A stretch of 12,981 nucleotides of DNA from Lachnoclostridium sp. GTDB taxonomy: Bacteria > Bacillota_A > Clostridia > Lachnospirales > Lachnospiraceae. Under the pieces are notes generated by a model. It worked only from the letters and a program-made list of their open reading frames with translations, was not told where the DNA came from and did no database searches. The position numbers and the translations under genes are program-made. The stretch is taken from contig SVDR01000059.1 in assembly GCA_015057755.1 (NCBI GenBank), positions 1-12,981 of the forward strand, read 5' to 3'. Below are positions 1-7,309 of the stretch, piece after piece. Position 1 is the stretch's first letter. Each line of letters opens with the position of its first letter.

Positions 1-378
1 GGCGTATCTGGTGTGTCTGGAGTATCTGGATCGTCCGGCGTATCCGGTGTGTCTGGAGTATCTGGATCGTCCGGTGTGTCTGGATCGTCCGGCGTATCTG
101 GTGTGTCTGGAGTATCTGGATCGTCCGGCGTATCCGGTGTGTCTGGAGTATCTGGATCGTCCGGTGTGTCTGGATCATCCGGCGTATCTGGTGTGTCTGG
201 AGTATCTGGATCGTCCGGCGTATCCGGTGTGTCTGGAGTATCTGGATCGTCCGGTGTGTCTGGATCGTCTGGATCATCCGGCGTATCCGGTGTGTCTGGA
301 GTATCTGGATCGTCCGGCGTATCCGGTGTGTCTGGAGTATCTGGATCGTCCGGTGTGTCTGGAGTATCTGGATCGTCC
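1..378 (-). repeat. Nested in-frame tandem repeat encoding (Pro-Asp-Thr/Asp)n
   Basis: The DNA is built from 36-bp units (plus-strand ggcgtatcyggtgtgtctgg followed by agtatctggatcgtcc) and 18-bp units (ggtgtgtctggatcgtcc), all multiples of 9 bp and so always in frame. They combine into a higher-order period: 1-90, 91-180, 181-279 and 280-378, each 36+36+18 or 36+36+27 bp. Copies are almost identical at the DNA level, differing mainly at a few C/T or G/A positions, which suggests recent amplification by slippage or unequal recombination. Every unit encodes P-D-T or P-D-D on the minus strand. The array continues beyond the left edge. Confidence 0.95.
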
Positions 379-1853
379 GGCTCCGGTTCTACAATATAGC
401 CGTCTTCATCTACTAAAACATCCTCACCTTCTCCATCCGGATTCGGCACATAAGCACTCTTTACAATAACACCATTTTCGTCAACATACACTTCTTTTCC
501 ATCATCATTCGGTCCCGGTACCCAAGCCTCTGTCTGCAACAGTCCAGGAATCACGCCCTCTTCTTCCTCAGAGAAGTAATATGTGTTTGGATTATCCTCA
601 CCATCTATATCGAATGGAATATCTGTCCAACCAGTAACAAACTTGCCATCAGCATCTACCCAACAAGTTCCATTTTTATCTGTGATCCATTCTTCCGTTA
701 ACATGTGGCCGTTATTTCCGTAATAGTTTTTTCCTTTCCACTTGTTTCGAAGCATCCAACCATCAGAGCCAAAGTAATATTTTTTACCGTATAAAGTAAG
801 CTTTATATCAGATACCTTATAACCGTCAGAGCCAATCCATGCATAATTCTCGCCCTCCTTGACCCAACGGTTTTGGATTTCCATATCGTTCCATTTATAC
901 TTATACAAATCACCGTCCGGAATCCATTCTCCATCGGAAACTGCGGTTTTCTGGTTTTCAAAGTCTGGTTCTGCAATATAGCCGTCTTTATCAACCCAAA
1001 CCTTTTCGCCTTCTCCATCCGGATTCGGCGCCCATGCTTCTGTTAACATCGTTCCATCCGCACTAATATAGATACTACCCTGTTCATCAGCCACCCATTC
1101 GTTGGATGCTCTAAGACCACTTTCATGGAAGTAATACCATTCACCCTCAATTCTAAACAAACCGTTTACTATCATGCCATACTCTTCATCATAGTAACGC
1201 CAGCCATCTTCATCGTTTCCTAACCAACCACTTGGATTTTCCACTTCACGTCCATTTGCATCTACCCAAGTAACATCGAATGATTCTCCACCACCATTAT
1301 TCCTTGGTACCCAGGTCTCTTTTTGTACAAAACCCATTTTGTCAAAGTAATAAAATGCTGGATTATGTTCGCCGTTTACGTCTTCTGCAATTTCATACCA
1401 ACCATCGCTTACATAGATACCATTTTCATCTACCCAACAACGATTCTCATCTACCCATGCATGCTTTTTTATGCGACCTTTATTAAAGTAATACGATTCG
1501 CCTTCCACTTCATGCCATCCGTTAAGTGTAAAACCATTATCACCGAAGTAATATACTTTGTCACCAATTGTTTGCTTACCGGTAACCATATAGCCATATT
1601 CATCAACCCAGCTATACTGTGCTCCCTCACCCTTTACCCAGCAGTATGTAACCGGCACAGAATCAATCACATAAGTCCAGCCCTCTGATGTACCTACCCA
1701 TTCTCCGCCTGAAACCCAATTGCTCTGATCTTCCGGATTCTCCACAACATCTTCGCTCTCATTGCCAACTGATTCATCCGCATAAGATGACATCACAGTT
1801 GAAAAGGACATTGCTGTTGCCAATCCTAATGCTAATAATTGTTTTTTCCTCAT
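1..1853 (-). CDS. Secreted cell-wall-binding-repeat protein with Asp-Pro-Thr repeat tail (partial, runs off left edge)
   Basis: An open frame starts at an ATG at 1853, behind a strong Shine-Dalgarno (GGAGGAGAG, 1858-1866), and stays open for 617 codons to the window edge, so the C-terminus is missing. Residues 1-25 form a signal peptide: MRKK, a hydrophobic core, then a likely cut after SSYA. Residues about 40-480 are rich in Trp, Tyr, Gly and Asp and contain many imperfect units such as W-V-D-x-x-G-Y and Y-Y-F-x-x-x-G, the pattern of choline/glucan/cell-wall-binding repeats (CW_binding type). Residues 492-617 are an acidic P-D-T/P-D-D repeat that continues past the edge, probably a stalk or spacer. 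The protein is likely exported and held on the cell surface. No catalytic domain is visible, and a sortase signal or enzyme domain could lie in the missing part. The frame was confirmed by translating the 5' end codon by codon. Family assignment is by repeat pattern only. Confidence 0.88.
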   Translation of the reverse strand, partial: MRKKQLLALGLATAMSFSTVMSSYADESVGNESEDVVENPEDQSNWVSGGEWVGTSEGWTYVIDSVPVTYCWVKGEGAQYSWVDEYGYMVTGKQTIGDKVYYFGDNGFTLNGWHEVEGESYYFNKGRIKKHAWVDENRCWVDENGIYVSDGWYEIAEDVNGEHNPAFYYFDKMGFVQKETWVPRNNGGGESFDVTWVDANGREVENPSGWLGNDEDGWRYYDEEYGMIVNGLFRIEGEWYYFHESGLRASNEWVADEQGSIYISADGTMLTEAWAPNPDGEGEKVWVDKDGYIAEPDFENQKTAVSDGEWIPDGDLYKYKWNDMEIQNRWVKEGENYAWIGSDGYKVSDIKLTLYGKKYYFGSDGWMLRNKWKGKNYYGNNGHMLTEEWITDKNGTCWVDADGKFVTGWTDIPFDIDGEDNPNTYYFSEEEEGVIPGLLQTEAWVPGPNDDGKEVYVDENGVIVKSAYVPNPDGEGEDVLVDEDGYIVEPEPDDPDTPDTPDDPDTPDTPDTPDDPDTPDTPDTPDDPDDPDTPDDPDTPDTPDTPDDPDTPDTPDTPDDPDTPDDPDTPDTPDTPDDPDTPDTPDTPDDPDTPDDPDTPDTPDTPDDPDTPDTPDT

Positions 1854-1921
1854 AATACTCTCCTCCTATATTATATTTTCATCCAGAGTTTACTATAGGT
1901 TTGCTATATAGATTAACTAAT

Positions 1922-1950
1922 ATTATACCCTCCCCCGAGTATAAAGTCAA
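1922..1950 (-). promoter_or_regulatory. Promoter of the surface-protein gene
   Basis: The minus strand carries TTGACT (1945-1950), a 17-bp spacer and a perfect TATAAT (1922-1927). Transcription would start near 1915, giving a leader of about 60 nt before the ATG at 1853. This is a near-consensus housekeeping sigma-A promoter. The rest of the 1854-2043 interval is AT-rich and shows nothing else I can name. Confidence 0.8.
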
Positions 1951-2043
1951 TTATTTCAATGCGTTATTACACTAATCTACAACACTTTTTAACATTTGTC
2001 TCATCTCTCCCTTTTCTGCTTGTTTCTGTCACGTTTTCGCAAC

Positions 2044-2094
2044 AAAAAATCGCCGCAGACACTCTCTTTCTCGAATAGTATCTACGACGATTTT
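2044..2094 (-). terminator. Rho-independent terminator after tRNA-Leu
   Basis: The minus strand forms a 17-bp stem, AAAATCGTCGTAGATAC (2094-2078) with GTGTCTGCGGCGATTTT (2062-2046), joined through G-U wobbles and closing a 15-nt loop. It ends in a run of six T (2049-2044). It lies just downstream of the tRNA and fits the end of its transcript. The wobble pairs mean the opposite strand would fold less well, so the signal favours the minus strand. Confidence 0.85.
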
Positions 2095-2106
2095 CTCTTT
2101 TCTCAA

Positions 2107-2185
2107 TGCGGATGAAGGGACTTGAACCCCCACGGTTACCCGCCAGCTCCTAAGGCTGGTGCGTCTGCCATTCCGCCACATCCGC
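2107..2185 (-). tRNA. tRNA-Leu, anticodon UAG
   Basis: The acceptor stem is perfect: GCGGATG (2185-2179) pairs with CATCCGC (2114-2108), followed by discriminator A at 2107. The anticodon arm is CCAGC-CTTAGGA-GCTGG, giving anticodon UAG, which reads CUA leucine codons. The T-arm has the expected GGTTCAAGTCC core, with two G-U pairs at its base. A long variable arm (CGGGTAACCGT) is present, as expected for class II tRNA-Leu. The 3' CCA is not encoded (TTGAGA follows), so CCA must be added after transcription. The gene stands alone with its own promoter and terminator. Confidence 0.97.
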
Positions 2186-2205
2186 ATGCGTCAAACGCGT
2201 GTGTA

Positions 2206-2235
2206 ATTATAACACCAGAAAGAATTAATTGTCAA
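2206..2235 (-). promoter_or_regulatory. Promoter of tRNA-Leu
   Basis: A consensus TTGACA (2230-2235) and a perfect TATAAT (2206-2211) are separated by 18 bp on the minus strand. The predicted start near 2199 is only about 14 nt before the mature 5' end of the tRNA, as expected for a monocistronic tRNA gene. Confidence 0.85.
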
Positions 2236-2269
2236 CTAAAGAATTCATTCTCTCTTCTCTTCCCAATTG

Positions 2270-2309
2270 ATTATAAACAAAGGTGGCACCTTCCTGCGAA
2301 AGCACCACC
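2270..2309 (-). terminator. Likely terminator after the YitT-family gene
   Basis: On the minus strand GGTGGTGCT (2309-2301) pairs with GGTGCCACC (2290-2282) through five Watson-Crick pairs plus wobbles, around a 10-nt loop. It is followed by a broken U tract (TTTGTTTATAAT). It lies 18 bp after the stop codon. The stem is weaker than the others in the window, so termination may be incomplete. Confidence 0.6.
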
Positions 2310-2327
2310 CACCATACATATATCAAT

Positions 2328-3185
2328 TTAGAAGTATACTCTTCTCTTCGGAGTATTCCAGCTGCCCACAACACGCTTAATATTCGCAATGGTAACAAAT
2401 GCATTCGGATCTTTTCCCTGAACATAGTCCATCAGCTGACCATATTCTTTCTTAGTAAGAACTGCACAAAGTTCGTTCCTCGCCTCACCACTATAACCGC
2501 CAACTGCGGAATAAACTGTAATACCACGCTGGAGATCCTCGATTACAAAACGTTTGAACTCATCATTATATTGAGAAATAATGCAGACACGGATCTTTCC
2601 AGTGAAACCATCGATGAAATAATCCAGAGCAATACCACTGAAGTAAGTTGTCATGAAACCGATCACTACCGTCTGAATGTCATATGCGAAATAAGAACTT
2701 GCAACAGTAATACCACCTGCAATTACAATTGCCTTACCAAGTTCCATATGAAGATATTTGTTCATCATCTTCGCAATAATATCCAAACCACCGGACGCTG
2801 CATTTGCATTGAAGAGAATTGCCTGGCCATAGCAAATAACAACAACCATTGCAATCGCATCCAGCGCAAGATTTCCGGTCAGTGATTCCGGATTCGGGCA
2901 AATCACCTCGAAAACGAAAAGAATCGCCGGAAGAAGCAGGGAAATCAGAATAATCTTTACGCCAAATGCTTTGTCAATAAATATGAATGCAAGAATAATA
3001 CAGATTACATTCAGAATCAATGACATAGCGGAAAGAGAAAGCGGAATAAAATTTGTCAGGACAATCGCGAGACCTGCCATACTGCCGCACATAATATGAT
3101 ACGGATTCATAAAGAAATAAACACCAAACGCAATAATGAATGTTCCACTAAAAATCGTCAGCCAATATTTTAATTTTTCCTTCAT
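2328..3185 (-). CDS. YitT family integral membrane protein (DUF161 / DUF2179)
   Basis: This encodes a 285-residue membrane protein whose biochemical role is not established for the family. Residues 1-190 contain about five or six hydrophobic segments (for example 8-27, 37-60, 76-96, 106-126, 152-170) and the family-typical A-S-G-G-L-D-I-I-A motif at 130-138 in the second half of the YitT region. Residues about 195-275 are the soluble DUF2179 domain, with G-I-T-V-Y-S-A-V-G-G-Y near 221-231. The size is normal for the family. I chose the ATG at 3185 because AAAGGTGG lies 7 nt upstream; an in-frame ATG at 3272 would add 29 polar residues (R/H/E-rich) before the first membrane helix and lacks a good ribosome site. 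The gene is divergent from a LysR-type regulator, which probably controls it. Family call is firm; transported substrate, if any, is unknown. Confidence 0.93.
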   Translation of the reverse strand: MKEKLKYWLTIFSGTFIIAFGVYFFMNPYHIMCGSMAGLAIVLTNFIPLSLSAMSLILNVICIILAFIFIDKAFGVKIILISLLLPAILFVFEVICPNPESLTGNLALDAIAMVVVICYGQAILFNANAASGGLDIIAKMMNKYLHMELGKAIVIAGGITVASSYFAYDIQTVVIGFMTTYFSGIALDYFIDGFTGKIRVCIISQYNDEFKRFVIEDLQRGITVYSAVGGYSGEARNELCAVLTKKEYGQLMDYVQGKDPNAFVTIANIKRVVGSWNTPKRRVYF

Positions 3186-3263
3186 AACATTTCCACCTTT
3201 CTCACCGATATGCCTTCTGTATCTGCTCTCATGGGCATCGATTGCAAACCAAATTCTGGTCAT

Positions 3264-3292
3264 ATTATACAAAACAACTTGCCAAATTAGAA
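3264..3292 (-). promoter_or_regulatory. Promoter of the YitT-family gene (weak -35)
   Basis: The minus strand has a perfect TATAAT (3264-3269) with only a poor match, TTCTAA (3287-3292), at the -35 position after 17 bp. The weak -35 beside a divergent LysR gene fits an activator-dependent promoter. The leader would be about 70 nt. Confidence 0.55.
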
Positions 3293-3307
3293 ATATTTAT
3301 GTACAAT
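3279..3307 (+). promoter_or_regulatory. Promoter of the lysR gene
   Basis: TTGCCA (3279-3284), a 17-bp spacer and TACAAT (3302-3307) form a good sigma-A promoter on the plus strand. Its -35 box sits between the -10 and -35 of the opposing YitT promoter, so the two promoters physically overlap. The leader to the ATG at 3421 is about 107 nt. Confidence 0.65.
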
Positions 3308-3420
3308 ACAGGTATAAGTTTTCCAAATACCTCGTGTGTTTTATGCTTTTAATATTTATGATCACGATTTCTGAATTTCGAATAGCTGATTAAAATCTTT
3401 CGATCACGGAGGCATCCGCT

Positions 3421-4317
3421 ATGAACATCAACCAGATTCAGTACGCTCTTACAGTGGCGCGATATAAAAATTTTTCCAAAGCTGCAGAAAGTCTGTTTCT
3501 TTCCCAGCCGGCCCTTTCTCTTCAAATTAAAAAACTGGAACAGGAACTGGGATTCTCTCTGTTCCAGAGAAAAGCCCAGGGCGTTATGATCACGGCTGAG
3601 GGAGAGAAATTCTTTAAAGACGCATTATCCGTAGAAGTTGCCTGGAATCAGATGCTGCAAAACGCTTCGATCTTGCGTGGCGAAAGCCAGAGACATTTGC
3701 GTATTGCTGTGAGCACTCGTATTTACTCCAACGGTCTCTTTGGAGATATCGTTGACTTCTTCGATAACCACCCGGAGATCGAACCAACCTTTGTGACAGA
3801 AGCCGGCGGTGATTTCTTTACGGCGCTGCGAAACGGTACGGTAGATATTGCATTGGATCGACTTCCGCCGGAACAGCTGCTTCCGGATTCTGCAAACTTT
3901 TTTTCCTGTGAACTCTTCTCAGAACAGCAATGCATCCTCATGTCGCCGAACAGTCCTCTGGCGTCCTGTACAACTCTGCCTTTTGCAGAAATGGGGGGAA
4001 CTTCGTATATTACGGGCCTGGAGAACTCCATGGAAGATCGATCTTTAAAAGAATTCTGCAAAGAATTTGGCATAACCCTCGGAAAAATCTACCGTTCCGA
4101 TGGTATTACTACAGTAATGAATCTAATCCGAAACGGAAAAGGTGTCACCCTGGGACCGCGTTCTTTTGCAGAACATTATAACGTCCATGCAGTTCCTGTG
4201 GAACCGCTGACTTTTGTAAGTCTGAATTTTATCTGCCTGAAAGACAGAGCCACAGCACAAGAGATCACCATGTTTAAAAATCACTTGATCAAAGCCTGCA
4301 GCCGACTTAATTCATAA
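3421..4317 (+). CDS. LysR-type transcriptional regulator
   Basis: A 298-residue protein of standard LysR length. Residues 1-60 are the winged helix-turn-helix: the segment A-E-S-L-F-L-S-Q-P-A-L-S-L-Q-I-K-K-L-E near 22-40 is the classic LysR recognition region, followed by G-F-S-L-F-Q-R. Residues about 92-295 form the periplasmic-binding-protein-like effector domain, with the early R-I-A-V-S and later G-K-G-V-T-L-G-P segments typical of the family. The start is fixed by a GGAGG (3408-3412) 8 nt upstream. LysR proteins usually repress their own gene and activate a divergent neighbour on binding a small molecule, so the YitT-family gene is the best target candidate. The converging ABC operon downstream is a less likely target because its promoter is over 5 kb away. 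The effector cannot be read from the sequence. Confidence 0.96.
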   Translation: MNINQIQYALTVARYKNFSKAAESLFLSQPALSLQIKKLEQELGFSLFQRKAQGVMITAEGEKFFKDALSVEVAWNQMLQNASILRGESQRHLRIAVSTRIYSNGLFGDIVDFFDNHPEIEPTFVTEAGGDFFTALRNGTVDIALDRLPPEQLLPDSANFFSCELFSEQQCILMSPNSPLASCTTLPFAEMGGTSYITGLENSMEDRSLKEFCKEFGITLGKIYRSDGITTVMNLIRNGKGVTLGPRSFAEHYNVHAVPVEPLTFVSLNFICLKDRATAQEITMFKNHLIKACSRLNS

Positions 4318-4395
4318 CTTCCTTTCGACCGTGATTAAGAGAGCAATTATTCAAACAGCCAGCTTCCGTTCTAAAACTGCTAATATAACAAAATC

Positions 4396-4428
4396 AAGGG
4401 CGAGACTCCTAGGAATCTCGCCCTTTTT
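4396..4428. terminator. Bidirectional terminator between lysR and the ABC operon
   Basis: A perfect 10-bp stem, AAGGGCGAGA (4396-4405) with TCTCGCCCTT (4416-4425), encloses a 10-nt loop and ends in TTTTT on the plus strand. The minus strand ends in TTGATTTTG, a poorer tail. It sits between the 3' ends of two converging transcription units and can serve both, most strongly lysR. Confidence 0.88.
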
Positions 4429-4454
4429 AATGGCCTTAAGCCGCTTTATTAAAT

Positions 4455-5411
4455 TTATTTCTCCACGAGGAAACAGGATACAAAGTGACCCGGTTTGATC
4501 TCTGTGAGAGCCGGCTCTTCGCTGCGGCATCTGTCTGTTGCGTACGGACAACGCTGTGCGAAACGACATGCCTTCGGCGGGTTGATCGGGGAAGTGATCT
4601 CACCTTTCAGTAAGATACGCTCACGACGATTGTGAAGCTGCGGAACCGGAATAGCGGATAACAGTGCCTGTGTGTACGGATGTGTCGGATTTTCGAAGAG
4701 CTCTTCAGCCGGAGCTTTCTCGATCAGACGACCAAGGTACATTACAGCGATGTCATCAGAGAAATGGTTAACTACAGACAGGTCATGTGTAATGAACATG
4801 TATGTAAGTCCCATATCTTTCTGAAGCTGATTTAACAGGTTCAGGATCTGAGCCTGAATGGATACGTCAAGAGCAGATACCGGCTCATCACATACGATGA
4901 ACTTCGGCTCAAGTGCTAATGCACGAGCGATACCGATACGCTGACGACGACCACCGTCGAGCTCATGCGGGTATGTGCCATAGAGACGGTCAGCAAGACC
5001 TACGATTTCCATAAGCTCACGAACACGTTTCTCCATCTGACCTTTATCTGTGATGATCTTATTGATCTCTAACGGGTCAGCAATGATCTGGCCAACTGTT
5101 TTACGCGGGTTGATAGAAGAATACGGATCCTGGAAGATGATCTGCATATCTTTACGTTTTGCACGCATCTCTTCTTTGGACAGTTTTGTAATATCCTGAC
5201 CTTCGAAAAGAACTTCACCGCCTGTCGGCTCTAAGAGACGTAAAATGGAACGGCCTGTTGTAGATTTACCACAACCGGACTCACCTACCACGCCGAGAGT
5301 CTTACCTCTTTCAAGAGTGAAAGTAACATCATCAACGGCATGTAACAGTCCACGAGGAGTATTAAAGTATTTCTTTAAGTTTTTAACTTCAAGTAACGGT
5401 GCATTACTCAT
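4455..5411 (-). CDS. dppF: Peptide-type ABC transporter ATPase, second subunit (DppF/OppF family)
   Basis: This 318-residue cytoplasmic ATPase pairs with the DppD-type ATPase to power the importer. Walker A is G-E-S-G-C-G-K-S (43-50), the Q-loop glutamine is Q94, Walker B is F-I-V-C-D-E-P (171-177) with catalytic E176, and the H-loop histidine is H209. The ABC signature reads L-D-G-G-R-R-Q (151-157) instead of L-S-G-G-Q, so the usual serine is Asp. The C-terminal oligopeptide-ABC extension contains C282, C288, C295 and C313 (C-x5-C-x6-C-x17-C), a spacing also present in DppD. The ATG at 5411 overlaps the end of dppD by 4 bp (ATGA), so translation is probably coupled. It is the last gene of the operon; the terminator hairpin at 4396-4425 follows. 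The substrate is not determined by this subunit. Confidence 0.95.
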   Translation of the reverse strand: MSNAPLLEVKNLKKYFNTPRGLLHAVDDVTFTLERGKTLGVVGESGCGKSTTGRSILRLLEPTGGEVLFEGQDITKLSKEEMRAKRKDMQIIFQDPYSSINPRKTVGQIIADPLEINKIITDKGQMEKRVRELMEIVGLADRLYGTYPHELDGGRRQRIGIARALALEPKFIVCDEPVSALDVSIQAQILNLLNQLQKDMGLTYMFITHDLSVVNHFSDDIAVMYLGRLIEKAPAEELFENPTHPYTQALLSAIPVPQLHNRRERILLKGEITSPINPPKACRFAQRCPYATDRCRSEEPALTEIKPGHFVSCFLVEK

Positions 5412-6412
5412 CGACCAATCACCTTCTCTCCAATATTATTCTCATTGTAGAGGTGACACTCTACATAATGAGTATCATTACGCCATACACGTGCCGGTTT
5501 CTGCTTGAAGCAGATGTCTTTCGCATAATCGCAGCGATCGCAGAAAGCACAGCCTTCCGGAAGGTTTGTCGGGTCCGGCATTAAACCTTTGATCGGTTTT
5601 AATTCAGCCTGACGGTCTTCGATATTCGGAAGAGAGTTGAAAAGACCTTCTGTGTACGGATGTTTTGTATTTTCGAAAATGTCCACAAGGTTACCATGCT
5701 CGATAACGTGTCCAGCATAGATGATGGATACTTCGTCACAGATCTCAGCAACGATACCAAGGTCATGTGTGATCATTAACATGGATGTGTCATATTTCTC
5801 GCGCAGGCCTTTCATCATTTCAAGAACCTGAGCCTGGATTGTAACGTCAAGAGCTGTTGTCGGCTCGTCAGCGATCAGAAGCTTCGGGTTACAAGCAAGA
5901 GCCATAGCGATAACTACACGCTGCTTCATACCACCGGAGAACTGATGCGGATACTCGTTACCACGTGCACCCGGGATACCTACTAACTCGAGCATCTCAC
6001 GTGCATGATTGATTGCGTCCTGTTTTGTACCTTCTTCGTGAAGTGCGATAACCTCAGCGATCTGGTCTTCAACAGTCATAACCGGGTCAAGAGATGTCAT
6101 CGGATCCTGGAAGATCATAGCTACGTATTTACCACGAAGCTTCTGCATCTCTTTTTCGGACATTGTAAGAACGTCCTTGCCATCTAAGAAAATCTCACCG
6201 CCTGTAATAACGCCTGGCGGACTCGGGATCAGACGAAGGAGGGAAAGACCTGTTGTAGTCTTACCTGCACCTGTCTCACCTACAAGGCCAAGTGTTTTTC
6301 CGTGTGCGATGGAAAGATCAAGGTTGTTTAAAGCTTTAACAATGCCGCTGTCTGTACGGAACTCAACAGAGAGATTTTTAATATCTACTGCATTAGCCTG
6401 ATTTGCACTCAT
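5408..6412 (-). CDS. dppD: Peptide-type ABC transporter ATPase, first subunit (DppD/OppD family)
   Basis: A 334-residue ATPase of the oligopeptide/dipeptide/nickel importer class. It has Walker A G-E-T-G-A-G-K-T (45-52), Q-loop Q102, a canonical signature F-S-G-G-M-K-Q (158-164), Walker B L-L-I-A-D-E-P (178-184) with catalytic E183 and H-loop H216. The C-terminal extension carries C288, C294, C301 and C319 in the same C-x5-C-x6-C-x17-C spacing as DppF, plus an extra C291. The start is supported by AAGGAGGTG 6 nt upstream; that Shine-Dalgarno includes the dppC stop codon (TAAGGAGG). The gap to dppC is 12 bp, and dppF overlaps by 4 bp. All ATPase motifs look intact. Confidence 0.96.
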   Translation of the reverse strand: MSANQANAVDIKNLSVEFRTDSGIVKALNNLDLSIAHGKTLGLVGETGAGKTTTGLSLLRLIPSPPGVITGGEIFLDGKDVLTMSEKEMQKLRGKYVAMIFQDPMTSLDPVMTVEDQIAEVIALHEEGTKQDAINHAREMLELVGIPGARGNEYPHQFSGGMKQRVVIAMALACNPKLLIADEPTTALDVTIQAQVLEMMKGLREKYDTSMLMITHDLGIVAEICDEVSIIYAGHVIEHGNLVDIFENTKHPYTEGLFNSLPNIEDRQAELKPIKGLMPDPTNLPEGCAFCDRCDYAKDICFKQKPARVWRNDTHYVECHLYNENNIGEKVIGR

Positions 6413-6424
6413 CTCGGCACCTCC

Positions 6425-7291
6425 TTAACGTAATCTCGGGTCAAGTGCATCACGAAGACCATCGCCCAGAAGGTTCAGGGAAAGGATTGTAGTCATGATA
6501 GCAAGACCTGGGAATAAACACATGTAGCTGTAGTCACGGATGTATGCACGGGATGCAGACAGCATAGCGCCCCACTCCGGTCTCGGAGCCGGAATACCAA
6601 GTCCGATAAAGGAAAGACCAGCGATGGACAGGATTACGGAAGCAACCTGAAGTGTAGTCTGAACGATAATCGGAGCTAAGCTGTTCGGAAGTACATCTTT
6701 GAAAATGATACGCGCATCTTTTGCACCGATCGCACGAGCTGCCTCAACGTACTCAGCGTCACGGGCTGTAATAACAGCACCACGAACAACTCGGGAGAAT
6801 GTCGGGATGGAAGATACGGCCTGGGCAATAACCAGGTTCATAATGGAGTTACCAAGGGAAGCCACGATACAGATCGCAAGAAGAGTACCCGGAACCGCAA
6901 GGAAGATATCCATAATACGCATGATAACCATATCAACTTTTCCGCCATAGTAACCAGCAGAAGCACCAAGGATAAGACCGCCTGTAAGTGCTACAATAAC
7001 TGTTACAAGACCGATGGAAAGAGAAGTTGTAGAACCATACATTACACGGTTGAAGATATCACGGCCCATTTCATCTGTACCGAACCAGTGTGCAGCAGAC
7101 GGCCCCTGAAGAGCCTCACCATAGTTTGTTTTAATAATCTGAGTATCGTAATCATAGAACACTGGGGATAATAAAGCGATAAGAGCCAGTGCGATAACGA
7201 TGATCAAACCGATAACGGCTGTTTTATTACGACAGAGACGTTTAAATGTATCCATAAACTGGCTCTGAGATTTTTTCGTTTCTTTGCTCAT
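6425..7291 (-). CDS. dppC: Peptide-type ABC transporter permease, second subunit (DppC/OppC family)
   Basis: A 288-residue inner-membrane permease. An N-terminal cytoplasmic segment and first helix (about 24-44, the OppC_N region) are followed by the family hallmark H-W-F-G-T-D-E-M-G-R-D (68-78) and then about five more membrane helices from 92 onward. The EAA coupling loop is E-A-A-R-A-I-G-A-K-D (183-192), which contacts the ATPases. The length is normal. The start is supported by AAAGGGGG about 8 nt upstream, and the gene lies 18 bp after dppB. It heterodimerises with DppB to form the translocation pore. Confidence 0.96.
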   Translation of the reverse strand: MSKETKKSQSQFMDTFKRLCRNKTAVIGLIIVIALALIALLSPVFYDYDTQIIKTNYGEALQGPSAAHWFGTDEMGRDIFNRVMYGSTTSLSIGLVTVIVALTGGLILGASAGYYGGKVDMVIMRIMDIFLAVPGTLLAICIVASLGNSIMNLVIAQAVSSIPTFSRVVRGAVITARDAEYVEAARAIGAKDARIIFKDVLPNSLAPIIVQTTLQVASVILSIAGLSFIGLGIPAPRPEWGAMLSASRAYIRDYSYMCLFPGLAIMTTILSLNLLGDGLRDALDPRLR

Positions 7292-7309
7292 TAATTATTT
7301 CCCCCTTTC

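Noticed and set aside
1..378. CRISPR array
   Set aside because: Units are contiguous, multiples of 9 bp and coding, with no unique spacers between repeats.
11..469. Plus-strand open frames over the repeat array encoding simple Ser-Gly-Val or Tyr-Leu-Asp-Arg repeats
   Set aside because: They are shadows of the minus-strand Asp-Pro-Thr repeat. They lack a ribosome site, and the minus frame continues into a convincing secreted protein with promoter and signal peptide.
2283..2885. 200-codon plus-strand open frame
   Set aside because: It lies antisense to the YitT-family gene, has no ribosome site and gives a Cys/Asn-rich low-quality protein.
3186..3272. N-terminal extension of the YitT-family protein from the ATG at 3272
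   Set aside because: The extension is polar, lacks a good ribosome site and would overlap the TATAAT box at 3264-3269; the ATG at 3185 has AAAGGTGG at proper spacing.
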